DNA from: Echeneis naucrates
Taxonomy: Eukaryota; Chordata; Actinopteri; Carangiformes; Echeneidae
Reading direction: 5' to 3'
Assembly (NCBI RefSeq): GCF_900963305.1
Contig: NC_042518.1
Span: forward strand, 1,901,548 to 1,965,547
Length of the DNA: 64,000 bases
Position 1 is the first letter of the stretch. Each line of letters starts with the position of its first letter. Shown here piece by piece: positions 1-12,700 of the stretch. Under the pieces are notes generated by a model. That model was given only the letters and a program-made list of their open reading frames with translations. It was not told the DNA's origin and searched no databases. The translations under genes were made by a program, and so were the position numbers.

Positions 1-1900
1 GGTGATCTTCCACCATGATCGAGGTGCAGCCGCCCCCACACGGACCACAGATCCACGTGACGCACACAACGCTGAGAGGACACATGCACATGGAGGGAAA
101 ATAAATTGCTCCCTGACACAGCTCCTCTCAGCCGCTTGGATGCCATTTTTATTTATTTATATATATATATTTAATTTTTTTCCCTCAGCGCTTCCTTGAC
201 AACAGCGCTGTAGGAGGGATATTTATTCCCCTCGCCGTCCACCAAAACTCTCCGCTCCTCATCTTTGACCTGAACTGACCAGAGCTGTTCTTCAGTTTAT
301 AATAATCATTCAACTCGAAGTACAATAGCGTAAATACAGCAGCTTGTTTCTCGTGCCACTGTTTGAAGATGAGCATGGCTAAAACGATTAAATTCCTCTC
401 GTGGCGGCGGCCTAACTCAAAAGGACAACACACGGCAGATTACCCAGCATCCTCTGGCCATAAACAGTAAATTAAAGCGCGATCACACGATGAGAAGGTC
501 GTGATTAATTGAAAAAAATGTGCATTGAAGGAGGGACGATGTTGGTTTGAAGCTCTTTGGCAGGAGTTTCAAACCCAAAATGATCGGAATGATAAGACTA
601 TTAAAAATACAACTGCTGCTGCTGCGATCGGCCGTCGATGAGAAATAAGTCATTTAATGTCAAAATGACCAAACTAATCCTTTTTTTTTTTTTTTTTTTG
701 GTGCAAGTTTGAGTCCAATCCAGGACATAGCCTTATCCTCTGACACTGACAGCAGCTTCCATCACTTTTTATCTGTTATATTTGGTCTGCCTGGTCGCTG
801 AGAGGACATTCAGCCGTCTGTCAGCTGGTTTAACTTCCAGCAGGTGATGACTGACTGGTAAACGTGCGGCCTGCCGACCCCGCTCAGCCTCAGGGTTTTT
901 ATTTAATGTTCATATTACATTAAGCTTTGTGTGGATTCAAGGATTTGCTTTCCAATCTGATTAATGATATTTGCCTCCATCCTGATTATACTGGACGCAG
1001 CTGACTTCATTTTTTTTTTTATTGTTTGTATAAAATCTGTTTAAAATAAAAGGAAGAATCTCACTTTTGAAGTCTACGAAGGAAAAGATCTGTCTAATAG
1101 CTGCAGCGGGTTTGAACATGGCTGATAGCTGCTGAGACACAGATCAGTATAAATGGTCGCGTCCAATATGCCATCGTTGTGTGTGAGTAATGGACGAGCG
1201 TGCACGAACACGCAGTCTCAGGAGTGTGGTGTTGCCTGCAGAGTCAGATATTCAGGACGCTCCTCCTGACCAGACAGCCGCCGCCTTGGAATATGAACAG
1301 TGTCTGATTATCAGCAGACACAGATGGAGAGAAAAGACTGCCTGCCCCCCAGTCACAGTTTGAACACTTCTGTAATAACCGATTTCATGTTTAAACCAAC
1401 AGTAACACCCACAAACTTCCTTCAGGTTAAACTTTGATTAAGGTTTGTGTTTGCTAAGAAACTCTGCTTCGTTAAAGTCCAAAACGCCAACACTAATGAT
1501 CTTAGAGCCCGGTGACCGACGGGGGGGCGGAGGTCCTCGGATGGATGGAGCAGATTGGAGTGTGGAGGTGCTGAGGCACTGAAAGATTTGTGGACGAGGA
1601 GAAGTGTTTTCAAAATAAATGTGTTATTTAAGTGGGAGCTGAAGGGATTGAGGGGGGGGGGGGGGGCAGAGAAGTCTGGCAGCCGAAGTCCGTTTAACCT
1701 CTGAGAGGGTTCAGCCGGGACAAGAGCGCTACAGTGGCGGGCTGAGATGGAATAAAAAGAAGAGAGGTGATCATGTTGTTACATGGTAGTTATTTGTTTT
1801 CACAAAGACTGCGGTGAGAAATGTAATTACTATCTGGATTACACTCTGCTCTATTGTGTTATGTAGAAAAGGCCCCGGGGCCAAATCTTCAGTGCCACAC
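1..1900. other. Intergenic DNA, no gene recognised
   Basis: I see no convincing exon in this stretch. It has short homopolymer runs (T-run near 680, G-run near 1651-1667) and scattered short open frames without splice-compatible partners or familiar protein sequence. It may be distal flank of the receptor gene that begins at 8.7 kb, or intron or flank of a gene outside the window; the sequence does not decide. Confidence 0.5.
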
Positions 1901-1911
1901 AACTGAAAATG

Positions 1912-2490
1912 TTTCCTACTTCAAAGAAATACACGACAGTCCCAGAGAGACAGAAGAAGAGGACGAAGAGACAAAAACACAAATAAGACAAGAGAAGAAG
2001 AAAGAAGGGCGTAACCGTGACGAGATGGAGAACCATAAAAAGACACAAAATGTGACAAAATAACCACAAAGATAGTAAAGTGACAATAAAACAACCACAG
2101 AGAGACACAAAATGGCCGAAAAGAGAATAACCAGAGAGGACGAGGACGACACAGAGCTGAACAAGGTGATAAAAGCCACAACATGGCTGTAAAGAAACAC
2201 AAAAAAAGCAGCAGACAAGACAGAAAAGATATAGAAGGACCACAAAGACACACACCAGCTGCAAATGAAATAAAAAGACCAAAAAAGAGATTCCAAACAG
2301 CCACAATGAGACACAAAAAGGTACAAAATGTCCATAAAGACACATCTAACAACAAAGAGACACAAAATTACTACAAACCACTGAACAAAAAAGACAAAAA
2401 ATTACCACAAAGGCAGATAAAACAACAACTAACAGACACACAACGACAAACAGACACTAAACAACCCCAGGTACACAAAAAGCTGCAGGA
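1912..2490. repeat. Degenerate minisatellite-like repeat (AAAGAGACACAAAATG type)
   Basis: The stretch is a purine- and A-rich array in which 'gagacacaaaatg' or 'agacacaaa' recurs many times with variable spacers such as 'accacaaag' and 'acaacaac'. Copies are diverged and of unequal length, so this is an old, decayed array. The low-complexity composition keeps several frames open on both strands; those frames are artefacts. A short relative ('agacacaaaatgactacaga') lies near 47428 in the first intron of the APOL-like gene, so the unit is dispersed and not confined to this locus. Confidence 0.75.
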
Positions 2491-2639
2491 GGATGAGCGG
2501 TGGTTTTGTTTCCTGAGCTCAGGACGCTCTCAGACAGACACACAAATCTCCATCTCTGAGAACCGAAGCTGACAGATTCAAATGTAAACTTCTTTATTTA
2601 ACAGTCAGAAACTAAGTTCTGGTCCGGTTCGGTCCGCTG

Positions 2640-2880
2640 GGTCTGCTTCTATCTACTGACCATCAGGGGGCAGCAACACCGGTTGGAAAAGAAGTCAGAT
2701 TGGATTGAAGTCTATGGGAAAATGTCCCTCCTACTCCCTGATGAGTTTATGGTCTCAGTCTTCAACACGACATGATGTTTGAGCAGGAAGGAGGGGAGGG
2801 GCTAGGGGGCGGGGCTACTGTGTGATTGGCAGACTGAACCAAAGGTCAGCTCTGGCCCTCGCTCTTCCTTCATTGGGAGA
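2640..2880 (+). repeat. Dispersed teleost repeat, copy 1
   Basis: It starts with a 'ctgaccatcagggggcagc' block, then 'attgaagtctatgggaaaatg', 'gagtttatggtctcag', 'ttcaacacgacatgatgtt' and a GC-rich 'ggggctagggggcggggct' block. The same ordered blocks recur, in either orientation, near 5.5, 38.0, 41.4, 46.1 and 48.7 kb and as a fragment at 27.1 kb. No coding capacity is seen. It looks like a non-autonomous element; the family name is unknown to me. Confidence 0.7.
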
Positions 2881-5384
2881 TGACTTACAGCGTTTACTTC
2901 CAGATTGTTTAAGGAGGTAAAGGTAGAAATGAAGTGAAATCACATCAACACGTGCACATTTAGCATGTTTGCGTGAATTAGGTTTTTGTGCTGACTGTGG
3001 ATGTTTTTGACAGGCAGACAGGACAAAACGTCTCCTCAAGCACACCAGGTCCGTCCACAGGAAGCTGCACTCGCTGTACAATCTGCAGCCTTCCTTGTTC
3101 TTTTGGTAAATGTGATTTTCTGGCATCCCACCAGAGGATTTTTTTGGGCGGTGGAGGTGATCCTTTCCACACAGCGACCTCTCTTCGCCATTTAAGGCTG
3201 CCAGGACGCACAGCTGCCAAGGCGGCTTTGACGTTTTTCCTCCAGTGAAGGAACACCAATTTAAAAGTCTGTATGCTATAGCTGCCACCGGCGGACTGAT
3301 CACCACTCTGCAGGAGTTGGTGCAGTCCAGGCCGCTGCAAACAAACAGATAATCCATCTCTGTAAGTGAAATTTAGTTTTACTGGAATCATAGGGAAAGA
3401 AAAATACTGTCATTAGTCTCACTGTCAAGAATAATTCAGCCCTTCGTCTCGGCCCCGCTGCTCTACAGCTGCAGGCAGTAATTTATTCACAAACATAATG
3501 GCCTCATGGAATACACCGGATACTCTCAGAGCACCTAAACAACAGAGAGAAAATTTACATCAATTTACATCAGCGGAAAAAAGAGCCGACATATTCACTG
3601 GTTTTCTCTTTTTTCACAGCAGATTATTCTGCATAGCAACCGATGAACTCAGTGATTCAGCAAGCTTCATGAAGAATATGTGTGAATGAAAATATTGATT
3701 TGAATTCAGATTGTGATGCAAACAAAGTGTTGATTTCAAATCTAATCCAGACGCAAACATCTTATTTTATTTTACTTCCTGAATCAATCTGCTGCCACAG
3801 TGTTTATATTTGAGGTTCTCAGTGAATTGTCTTGAAAACTATTTCTATCTGTGCTGAACTTTGGCTTTGATGCTCCCGCATGAGCTGTAATAACTTTACA
3901 TTAGAAAAGAGCCTTTTAGAAGTATGGAGGTGGAGTCAGTGCATTAACATCCTGAACGTTAGCCTGTTAGCATCTGTCATTAAAAACAATCCACCACATA
4001 TCTACATATAAAATATTTCATCAATCAATATTATGCTCTTTTTTTCTGTTTTTTCATCAGCTTGTTAAAAGTCTGCAGGTTTTCTGCCGAGTCTCTCAGA
4101 TTTAGCCGTCACTGATCAGAAAAGTTCTGATATTCTTTACAAATCTTTCTGAGAGATTCCCGATTTCAACTCCAGTTTGAGTAACTCCAGAACTAAACAC
4201 TTTACCACTACAGCTGTTTTTGGAGCATCTACAGTAAAATAAATTCTGCTCTTTAGTTCGTCAGAGTGAACCAATAGATCAACACTTTTCTCCACAGAGG
4301 CTGACATTCAGCTGATGATGGAGAATTAGTCTTTAAATATTCTCACCTTCAGGTTTGCATTGTGGGCCGGCTCGATGAGGAATTGTGTTGTCTGACTGGA
4401 GATAAGGAGTCCGGCTCTGTGAGGGCAGGAAATGTCCGAGGCCCCCGACGAGCCTGCTCATCAATCCAGCCACGCAGGGACAGGGACACACCACGAGACA
4501 ACAACAGTCCACTGAGGCTGCAGCAGAAAACAACAGGCAGGAAAACCACAAGAGAATACAGAAGACTGAAAATAAAAAGACATTTTTAAACCACAGACTG
4601 CATCCTGTAATTCATCTTCTAGATTTATTTTAAAACTGGTGCTTCCCACCTGTCAGGAAGCTGCTGTGTTCTATTTCACTTCATCAACACACTAACAGCT
4701 GAACTTGCATATTCGAGGAATTCATCAAAGCGAAGAGGAAATTGTGTCACTGCACCATGAAGCTGTAATTAATACAAGAGAAATTATGTAAAAACATGCA
4801 AATAACCTTTTCAGCATCAAAAACAAATTCATGGCAGTTATGTAAAAACAGAAAAGTGGGCTAATGGATCAGAGCGTTTGGACTTTATTGTGTTTGCAGA
4901 AGAAGAAAGAAGAAACATCTGTATGAAAATTATTGTAGCATGACCTAAAAACTAAAAAAATGAATAAATACATTTATGCAGCATGAAAGCCGGGATGCAG
5001 ATAGATTGATGATGTAAATACGACATAAATGATCAGCGTTGTGTGATACAGTCTTTAAAGCCACATGAAAATTTAAACTGATTCTAATCTCCAAAAACAC
5101 ACGTCACACAAGAGCACAGAATTTTGTGAAAAATGAATGAAAATATGATTTTATCGCAGATTGGTGAATGCTCCAGTATTTTAATCAGCCTGTGAATGCT
5201 GACACCTGGTGGACAGACATGTTGAGTCTCCCCTTCAAAGTTTGTACATGTGGAAAAATAACCCGTCAACAGACCGGATTTTGTTTAATAACATACATTT
5301 TTAATGTGATTGTTTTCAGTTTCAGTTAGAAGTCAACGTGCATCGTTCTCAGTGTTTCAAGTTTCCACTCACCGTGACGTCACC
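2881..5384. other. Intergenic DNA between two repeat copies
   Basis: Open frames of 60-180 codons exist on both strands around 2.8-3.4 kb and 4.3-4.6 kb, but they overlap one another, carry no recognisable motif and have no splice partners. I see no gene, RNA gene or clear regulatory element here. Confidence 0.5.
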
Positions 5385-5690
5385 TGCTGATTTGAGGCCT
5401 GCAGTTTGCAGCCATCTTGGATTTTTGAACCAGGAAAAGGTGGAGTTGACCTGCTCTGTTCTCTATCGTGATTGGATGGTACAGTCTATCAATCAAACTT
5501 TGGCCCCGCCCCCAACTCCTCCCCTCCTTCCTGGTCTGTTTCCCTCTAAATGGAGCATCATCTAAAAAAATGAACATCATGTTGTGTTGAAGACTGAGAC
5601 CATAAACTGATCAGGGAGGAGGAGGGACATTTTCCCATAGACTTCAACACAACAAACTGAATGTTTTCCATTCCAGAGTCAGTATTTATA
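5385..5690 (-). repeat. Dispersed teleost repeat, copy 2 (inverted)
   Basis: Read on the minus strand it gives 'ttgaagtctatgggaaaatg', 'tttatggtctcagtcttc', 'acatgatgtt', then the GC-rich 'ggaggagttgggggcgggg' block, then 'tgattgatagactgta' and 'ccaagatggctgcaaact'. These are the blocks of the 2.64 kb copy in the same order, so the two copies are inverted relative to each other and flank about 2.5 kb of unique DNA. Confidence 0.7.
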
Positions 5691-5809
5691 AAAAACTACA
5701 GATCATTTTCATGCCGTTATCTTTTATCCATGCAGGGTGAGAAATAGGGAAAGCACGCAGCTGTCTGACGCCGTCCAGTCGAAGATCATGTGGCGGCATC
5801 GTCGACTCA

Positions 5810-8698
5810 TCAACAGTTTTCACACCACATATTGTGCATTACCACCATAAAAATGACAACAGTTATAAAATACAAGACGAAGAACACGGAGTCTATGATT
5901 TCTGCCGCTCGTTGGAAGCGTCCAGGTTTTTTCTTGCGGGTGTTTTGTCTCGCAGCTTCCTGTCGAGCTGCCTTCACTTCCTCCAGGATCAGTTTCAGTA
6001 CGTCTGGGTCACTGGTCCCGGGCAAAGGCAGCGGATTCTGGATTGGTTCTGTGCAGGAAAACAGCTGTCATCATTCTGCTTCATCATGCTGATTACTTTA
6101 TCTTAGCTGTAAGTAAACAGCAGTTCACGGTTTCGAATGAACTGCAGTTACAAACAAAAGGAAATACCTTGGTGATAGCTGGTTTCCGGCTGAATCTCCT
6201 TTTTGGCTTTAACGGACCTGTGAGCGCAGCAAACATCCAGATCCACGAGGAAGCTGACCAGCATGGACTCCAGCAAGCTGATCCCCACAAGGGTGAAGAT
6301 GGAAACACAGTACCTGGCTGGAATAAACAGAGAGTTTATTAGTGTTAACGCCATAAGAAGGTCATGATGATGATCACAGGCGGGGGGGGGGCACCAATCA
6401 TCGGCAGGTTGTCTTCAGTGGAGGGCAACATATCCTTGAGAATCAGCAGCAGGACGGAGATGGACAGCAGGATGGTGACCTTGAAGCTCAGCTTTTCACC
6501 TCTGGCCTCGTTGATGAAAAATGAAGCCAGATCCAGGATCAGGAAATAAAACAGGGGTATGATTAGATCTATGACGTAGAGCAGCGGCTTCCTCATCAGG
6601 GTGACCTGAGAAACACACATCCATGAAGTAATAGGAAAACATTACTGTGGAGATGTGCAAGAGTTTTCGTAGGTTTTCTTACCGTGTACATGAGCTGGCT
6701 TCGACCTGGAATGTCTTCATGCAGTGTGAGAACTAAAAGTTCTATATTTATCAGTCTCCATTCGCCGTGTGTGACCATGATGTGCTCGGAGATGAAAGTC
6801 AGAGTTGTGTCACTGGTAATTGCTCCCAGTGTGAGACTGTCCGCTGCACGGATAATAATAAAGGAAGAATCATCACATTTGTTTCGATAAATAAGCTCCA
6901 GCTCGTGTGGCGACGCCTACCTGTGTAACTCATAGAGGTAAATCTGATATGGCAACTTTGAACATCAAAGGGGAACAGGAAGAGGTCGAACTGACAGGTG
7001 AAGGTCAGCCGCTGGCGTCTGCTCGCTGACGACAAACCGTTGGACTTCAGAACGATGTATGGGCTGTCCTGGATGCTCCCAGAGTCCGAGGCGCTGGAGG
7101 GACGACAGGAAATGACATTTATTTATTTGTGTTCAGTGATTCAGTGAAGGGTTTAAGCAGCTTCCGACAGGACTGTGTCTTTTCTTTTCTACGATAAACG
7201 ATCTTTATAAAGAGAGACTGTACAAAGTCAATGTTTGTTTCGATAATCCAGCCAGCCAGCCACTGTCTATATCACAGCCAATCCCGGCTGACCTTTGACC
7301 CTGGACAGATCAGCAGTCTGTCACAGAGTCAGCATGCAGACACATTAACCTGGCAGCAGCACTAACCACTTTCCCACCGTGCCTCCTTTTGAGTACATCA
7401 CACATAAAAATTATTTTTCCTCCTTTGCACATTTGTTTTTCTTTGGACTCGGGTATCTTCATGTCACTGTCGTGTTTACAGTTTGTCTCACTCTCTTTAC
7501 TATTGTTTGACTAGATAACTAGTTTTTCTCAGTTTCTGAGTTTAAGAAACAATAAAAATCTTTTCAGAGTAAGCTCTGCCATCTTGACTCTCGGCTATGA
7601 AACGAAACTTTGAGTTCAGACCAAACGTGAGTAATGGCTCAGTGACTCAAACATACTCCTCTTGGATTATAATGTCTGGAATCCAAAGCCTGGAGCCGGG
7701 AACGGTCACGCTGTCTATCCCACAAAAGTCTGAAGGATTCCAAGACAGGAATTCATTTTTCCACACCTGGGAAAAGAAAAAAAAATGGTGGTGGCGACGC
7801 TGAAATGAGATAAATGAAGAACATCAGCTGATGTTTGAACGGCACTTCGAACAGTCCAGGTTCTTACCATGTTGAGCCAGATGTGACTGGTGATGGTTTG
7901 GGACTTCTCATTCTGCAAACGAGCAGCAGCAACGTGGTGAGAACTCAACAACAGAACACACAGACTCAGATTTTATCCAGTTTGATATCTGACACATTTT
8001 AAAACTTGATGAAAATATTCAGTAACAGTATACCAACATGGTGTCTTCTGTCGGATTGCAAAACATATAAAAAAATATGATAGTTCTCTGTTAGATATGT
8101 TGAATCTGCAGGAACATCCATTATAATAAAAGATGTTATTTAAAGTTAGTTCAGTCCAGTCAGATAACAAATCTGAGGGGTCAGGAGATGTTTCATGGGA
8201 TGTGGATGAAAGAGAAAGTCAAGAAAAAAAGAATCAAAGGTATGGATAGTTTTTAGAGAATTTAGTAACATGGAAGATGATGAGGATGTAAAACATCAAC
8301 ATCAAACATTCAGCATAAAAATCTTAAAAATATATTCGGACTAAAACTGCAGCTGTGGCTGAATGACTGTACATTTAGTTTAATTTACAAAGAAAGAGAC
8401 ACTCACCACCTCTAAAATGCCGTACAACAGCATGTCCAACAGCACGTTGGTCGGCATCGTCCAGTTTTTAACAGGTCGAATGATTTCTAGATTTAAGCTT
8501 GTTGAAGTCAGGTTTAAATGATTCAGCAGACCTGAGTACGAGCAGTCTGGGGTCTGACTGCCACAAACACCTGGAAGGAAGGAGTGAAAGAAAACCTGAG
8601 TTACAGTGATTCATTTTATCATGAAAAACTGAATTTGAAGTTTGAATGAACAGCTCACCAATGAAAGCGAGAAAAATGAGCGTCGTCAGAGCTGGCAT
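5810..8698 (-). CDS. 5-HT3 receptor-like Cys-loop ligand-gated ion channel subunit
   Basis: Nine exons join in frame to 430 aa: 8698-8659, 8570-8407, 7912-7868, 7766-7657, 7093-6921, 6843-6683, 6605-6395, 6317-6168, 6048-5810. The 45- and 110-nt exons match the usual Cys-loop receptor gene structure. Visible features: signal peptide (aa 1-14), loop D 'HIW', 'NEFLSWNP', 'WIPDII' (loop A), a 15-residue Cys-loop (C153-C167 with FPFD), 'GEWRL' before loop C, M1 about 238-261, M2 about 270-289 beginning 'GEKLSF', M3 about 303-325, a short cytoplasmic loop and M4 about 404-422. This family forms pentameric cation channels at the plasma membrane. The glutamate before M2 fits cation selectivity. The loop-B tryptophan position ('SW' in 5-HT3A) reads 'SM' (M174), so serotonin binding is doubtful. 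It best fits the fish-expanded 5-HT3A-like group; the ligand is unknown. Confidence 0.9.
7235..7386. repeat. Common fish dispersed repeat ('catcccggct...accgtgcc' type), diverged
   Basis: Located in the intron between receptor exons 4 and 5. The order 'tcacagccaatcccggctg', 'ccctggacag', 'cagtctgtcacag', 'cacattaacc', 'gcactaaccac' and 'ccaccgtgcc' follows a very abundant teleost interspersed repeat. A second diverged member is near 51.84-52.03 kb. It is non-coding. I assign it by recalled sequence pattern, not by a search. Confidence 0.55.
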
Positions 8699-9679
8699 GG
8701 CTGTTTTCCTTCAGCAGAGTAAGAGCTCATCATCCCAACCTGCTCACTTATATCAAGACGGACAATGCAGGCGTTAAGTGCGGAGGAAATATCAATAGAT
8801 CTAATATAATCTAATTCCCCTGTCAAAGTGGAATAAAGCCTCCCATTGTTCCTGCTTTGGGTTAACACATTGAATGACCCGAGCACTTCTATTGTCCAGC
8901 TGCAGCCGAAGCAAAGAGTCAACATGACGAGACCCCAGTGAAGCTTCAGATGGAGTTTACAATAGCAGTGGTAAGTAAAAAAATAAATAAACCTGCACAC
9001 CGTGGAACATGAAACTCCCATCGTGGTTTTAATTAATTTCATTTAAAACATCTTAAGTCTTCTGTTTCATCACAAAACACATTTAACTCCCTAAAGAAAA
9101 AAACAATTAGCAACATTTCGTCTTTAATAAGGAGCTGCATTTTTTATATACATATATATATGTCCTAACATTGTTGTGTTGTTAGAGATGCTCTGACCTG
9201 CAAAATAGATATGTGAGGATCAACTTCCTCAAACTTCCATCTGTGAGGCGGTCGATGATTGTAGTATGGAACATTAGTTATTTTAGTGCAAATTTATCAG
9301 CAATCATGATGCACACCTTGGATTTTGATGATCATTTTCCTATTGCCACATAAAGCTAGGAAGTTTAGAAGGTCCAAAAAAAAAGAAACAACAAAAAAAC
9401 GCAGATCCATCGTTTGTTTTCTAGAAGAAACTTCTCTCAAGGAAAACAAATCTTTACTTTAAAGAAACTGAAGGGTTGATTTTCTGATGGGTTGCCAAAC
9501 ACAGAATCTATAATGTCAAATCTAAATATAAAAAGTGATCATTTTTATAAAACAACACACACTCTGTCCATCTCAGAGCTCTGAGCTGGGGAGTAAAAGC
9601 TTTGCCACCGAAAATACCCCCCCCCCACAGTAAGACACATAAGAGAACGATGCAGCGTCCGCCACCCAACAGACGCACA
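8699..9679. other. Intergenic DNA between tsen54 and the 5-HT3-like gene
   Basis: This 1-kb spacer separates the 3' end of tsen54 from the start of the downstream receptor gene, both on the minus strand. It should hold the receptor promoter, but I see no CpG island. An open frame of about 118 codons (8.69-9.04 kb) has no familiar sequence and overlaps the expected 5' UTR. The centre is AT-rich. Confidence 0.5.
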
Positions 9680-9685
9680 TTTATT
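9680..9685 (-). terminator. Poly(A) signal of tsen54
   Basis: A canonical AATAAA on the minus strand lies about 44 nt past the tsen54 stop codon. This implies a very short 3' UTR, with cleavage expected near 9660. Confidence 0.6.
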
Positions 9686-9728
9686 TAAAAGTCCTGGGTG
9701 ACTTTTGGGTGAAGGGAGCAGCGAGGTC

Positions 9729-12700
9729 TCAGGGGTACACGTCCTTTGGCAGCTGGAAGTCTTTGAAGGTGTAGAAGGAGATGTCTCCGTGGTCGACCAC
9801 AGCGATGACCACTGGGACGTCTCCGCTCTGGGAGGCCAGCAGCTTGATAGCACGCAGGTCCGGCACGGGATCATCGAAACTATAAAACACCAGAGGAAGG
9901 AATCACAAGCTGGATTCAATTCAGCCAACAGCAGCTATGTGTTCTGGTCAGATGTGGGGAAAACATCTCGATGCCTATCAGTCCGTATTTTCTGCCATAC
10001 AACAGTAATGAACTGGTTCATGAGATAACTGCAGTCTCAATCACAGTAAGAGCACACAAAGGATCCATTCATCTGCAGTCACTGTGCGACTGATGCCTGT
10101 TGTCTGCTGTTAACTGACCCGGGAAGCCAAACAACTGTGCTTACCTGCACACACACATGCGGGAGTACGGTTTTCCCGGGTTGCTCTTTTTGAAGTCAGC
10201 CACCGTGTCAGGTTGGTAAACATTAAAACAAATCTTCCACTCATCTGACCCTTTCAACCTGAACACACAAAGCACAAGGTCATTAGCGTCTGAATGAGGC
10301 GCCACACGTCTCCTGCCGTCTTTGGTTTGGTTTGTTGAGCTCAGAGTTGATGTAACATTATGACACAGGTATAATAACAGGAAGCAGAGACAGATGATAC
10401 CTGGACGCTCCCTCCAGCAAATTAGTAGATTTGAGTACGCTGATTTTATCCAACAGTTCTCCTGAGGAAAGAAACACAAATATCAGCAACTCAGGAAACA
10501 AAAAATAAATGCGTTAAATGTATTTATACTTTACAGAGCAGGTCTGTGTGAGGTCACCTGTGGGGAGGGGCTGTCTCGGGTCGTGTAAAGGGGCGACCTC
10601 TCTGTTCCACAGGTGCTCTGGCCGACCTTTGCGTCTCCCCTGCCTCTTCGCCAGGAGCTTCTTATAATCGGCCCAATTGCTGCACTGCTGAACCTTAAAG
10701 AAACTCAGAAGGTGACGCTCTGTGATGTTCCTCTTTTATATCCCTTTAAAACATTTATCAGCTGCTACAAACCTCTCTGTCTTTATTGATGTCCCGCCGC
10801 CGCCGACACACTTCTTTTTCCCGGTTCCTCTCCTTCGCAGACATCTTCACCTTTCGCAGGTTGATCCTCCCCTTCCAGGCAGCTACGTCGCAGACCCCCA
10901 CGGCTAAAGCCCCCGGCAGCAGAGAGGGGTCTGGAGAGGCCAGGCAGCCAGAGAGCCGCCCCCCCAGGTCAGGGAAAGGGACGGTGCTGAAGTCCCAGTG
11001 GGAGGAAGCAGAGGGGGGGCAGTGAACTGATGCTTTGTGCTTCAGATCCTCCGTCATCCACCAGCTCCTCCCTCTGCGCTCTTCAGCTGTACTGGTGGTG
11101 GCGGCCTGCACTGATGGAGCCTCTGAAGAGGCTGTCAGCTGTGACTCTGGGACTGTTTTCTCCTCCTCACCGTCATGCCGAGGTTTATCATCCTCCATTC
11201 TCTCAGTGGTCGACTCCTCTGGCGCTTCACTGCGACTAAAACGTGAACGAGAACAAACTTTTCAATAACTGCATATATTTACTTCATACAATGACAGCTT
11301 AGCAGGAGAAAACAATAGTTTCAAACAATAAAATATACTTTTGTCACTGAATTCTGTTGATGAAATATAAGAGCAGGTTAATAAATCTATTTTACTGTGT
11401 GGAGAGGTTTGTATATAGGACTTGTGTTTGCCTGCATGATGGCGTGGGGCTGGCGCTGCGCTTCCTCTTCAGTTGCCTCCCCGCTCTGTCACGTGACTGA
11501 GGCAGGTTCAGCCGCCTCGCGTAGGACGACGGCTCCGAACTGGAAGAAGTCAAAGCAAAACGTGGGCATTCAGCAGGCTTTGGAAACCTGAACCCACTTA
11601 AAGTGTCCATCCAGAGAACAGCAGGTCCAAACTACGTCACAAAGATCGTCTATACATGTCCTAAAGGCGCTCTTACCTGGGATCAAACCTGTGCACAACG
11701 TAGCCGAGCCTCTTCAAATGCCCAAACACCTTCGTAATGAAAAGGGGCCATTAGATCAGGTCAGGATGGTGTTCCTCTTCCAGAACTTGGATCGGATTAG
11801 TATTTGTACCTGATATTGCTGAAGTCTCAGCGTGTTGGGGGACAGAAACCTCTCATAGCCGTCCTGGATGGACAGCGGCAGGTCCCTGTGGAACACCTGC
11901 AGGTTTCCCTGTTCACACACAGATGTCATCATTTAATGGTTTCCAGAGCACACCGGCTCCATCGCTGTTATTTAAACAAATCATTTGGTTTTCCAGGAAC
12001 CACAGACCCGGACCAACTCACACACTCCATCAGGTAGAGCGCCTCTTCAGGGAGGAGGAACTGTTTTCCGTCGGAGGAGAAGCCCATCGTCTGCCAGAAC
12101 TTTCCCTGTTCAGATAGAAGATATAATCGCTGTATGACATACTTGACAGGATGCAGCGTAGACATTATGAGCTCTTCACAGGGCGGCTGTAGTTGTGTCA
12201 TTTGAGGCCGGACTCACAGCTGGAGACTGAAGCTCCACAATCTGGTCACCTGGAATCCATTTGGCCCTCACCAGGTTTCCCCTGCAGTCAAATACAACCA
12301 TCAGTATACTGACAAAGTCAAAGTAAAGCATGGTGGACGGACGGATGGACGGACAGACGGCCTACTCACAGCCTCTCCACTCTCTCCTCTGATATGAGGC
12401 TCCAGTGCTCGTTCAGAGACTGCTCAAGTCGCTGTCTCTGCTCCTCCGAGTCATTGGGGAAGAAATCCTTCTGTCCTCGGATTGGGATCTTGTGACTCCT
12501 GGACCGAGCAGCAAACAGCTCTGATGGGCTGGAATAATAATAAAAAAGAAATAAATATCAGCTCCAGACACGTGGGAGTGAATGATTTATCACCAAATTA
12601 AAGCAGAACAGCCCCGCCTCTATATGCACGCCTGCTTTCTGCTCTGTTTTCCTCTGAATTGGCTCTAATGTTCGATTCAACCACTGAGGAGGTGAAAAGA

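Noticed and set aside
1851-2572. Overlapping open frames of 129-164 codons on both strands
   Set aside because: They lie over a low-complexity A-rich repeat array, and the encoded sequences are compositionally biased with no domain.
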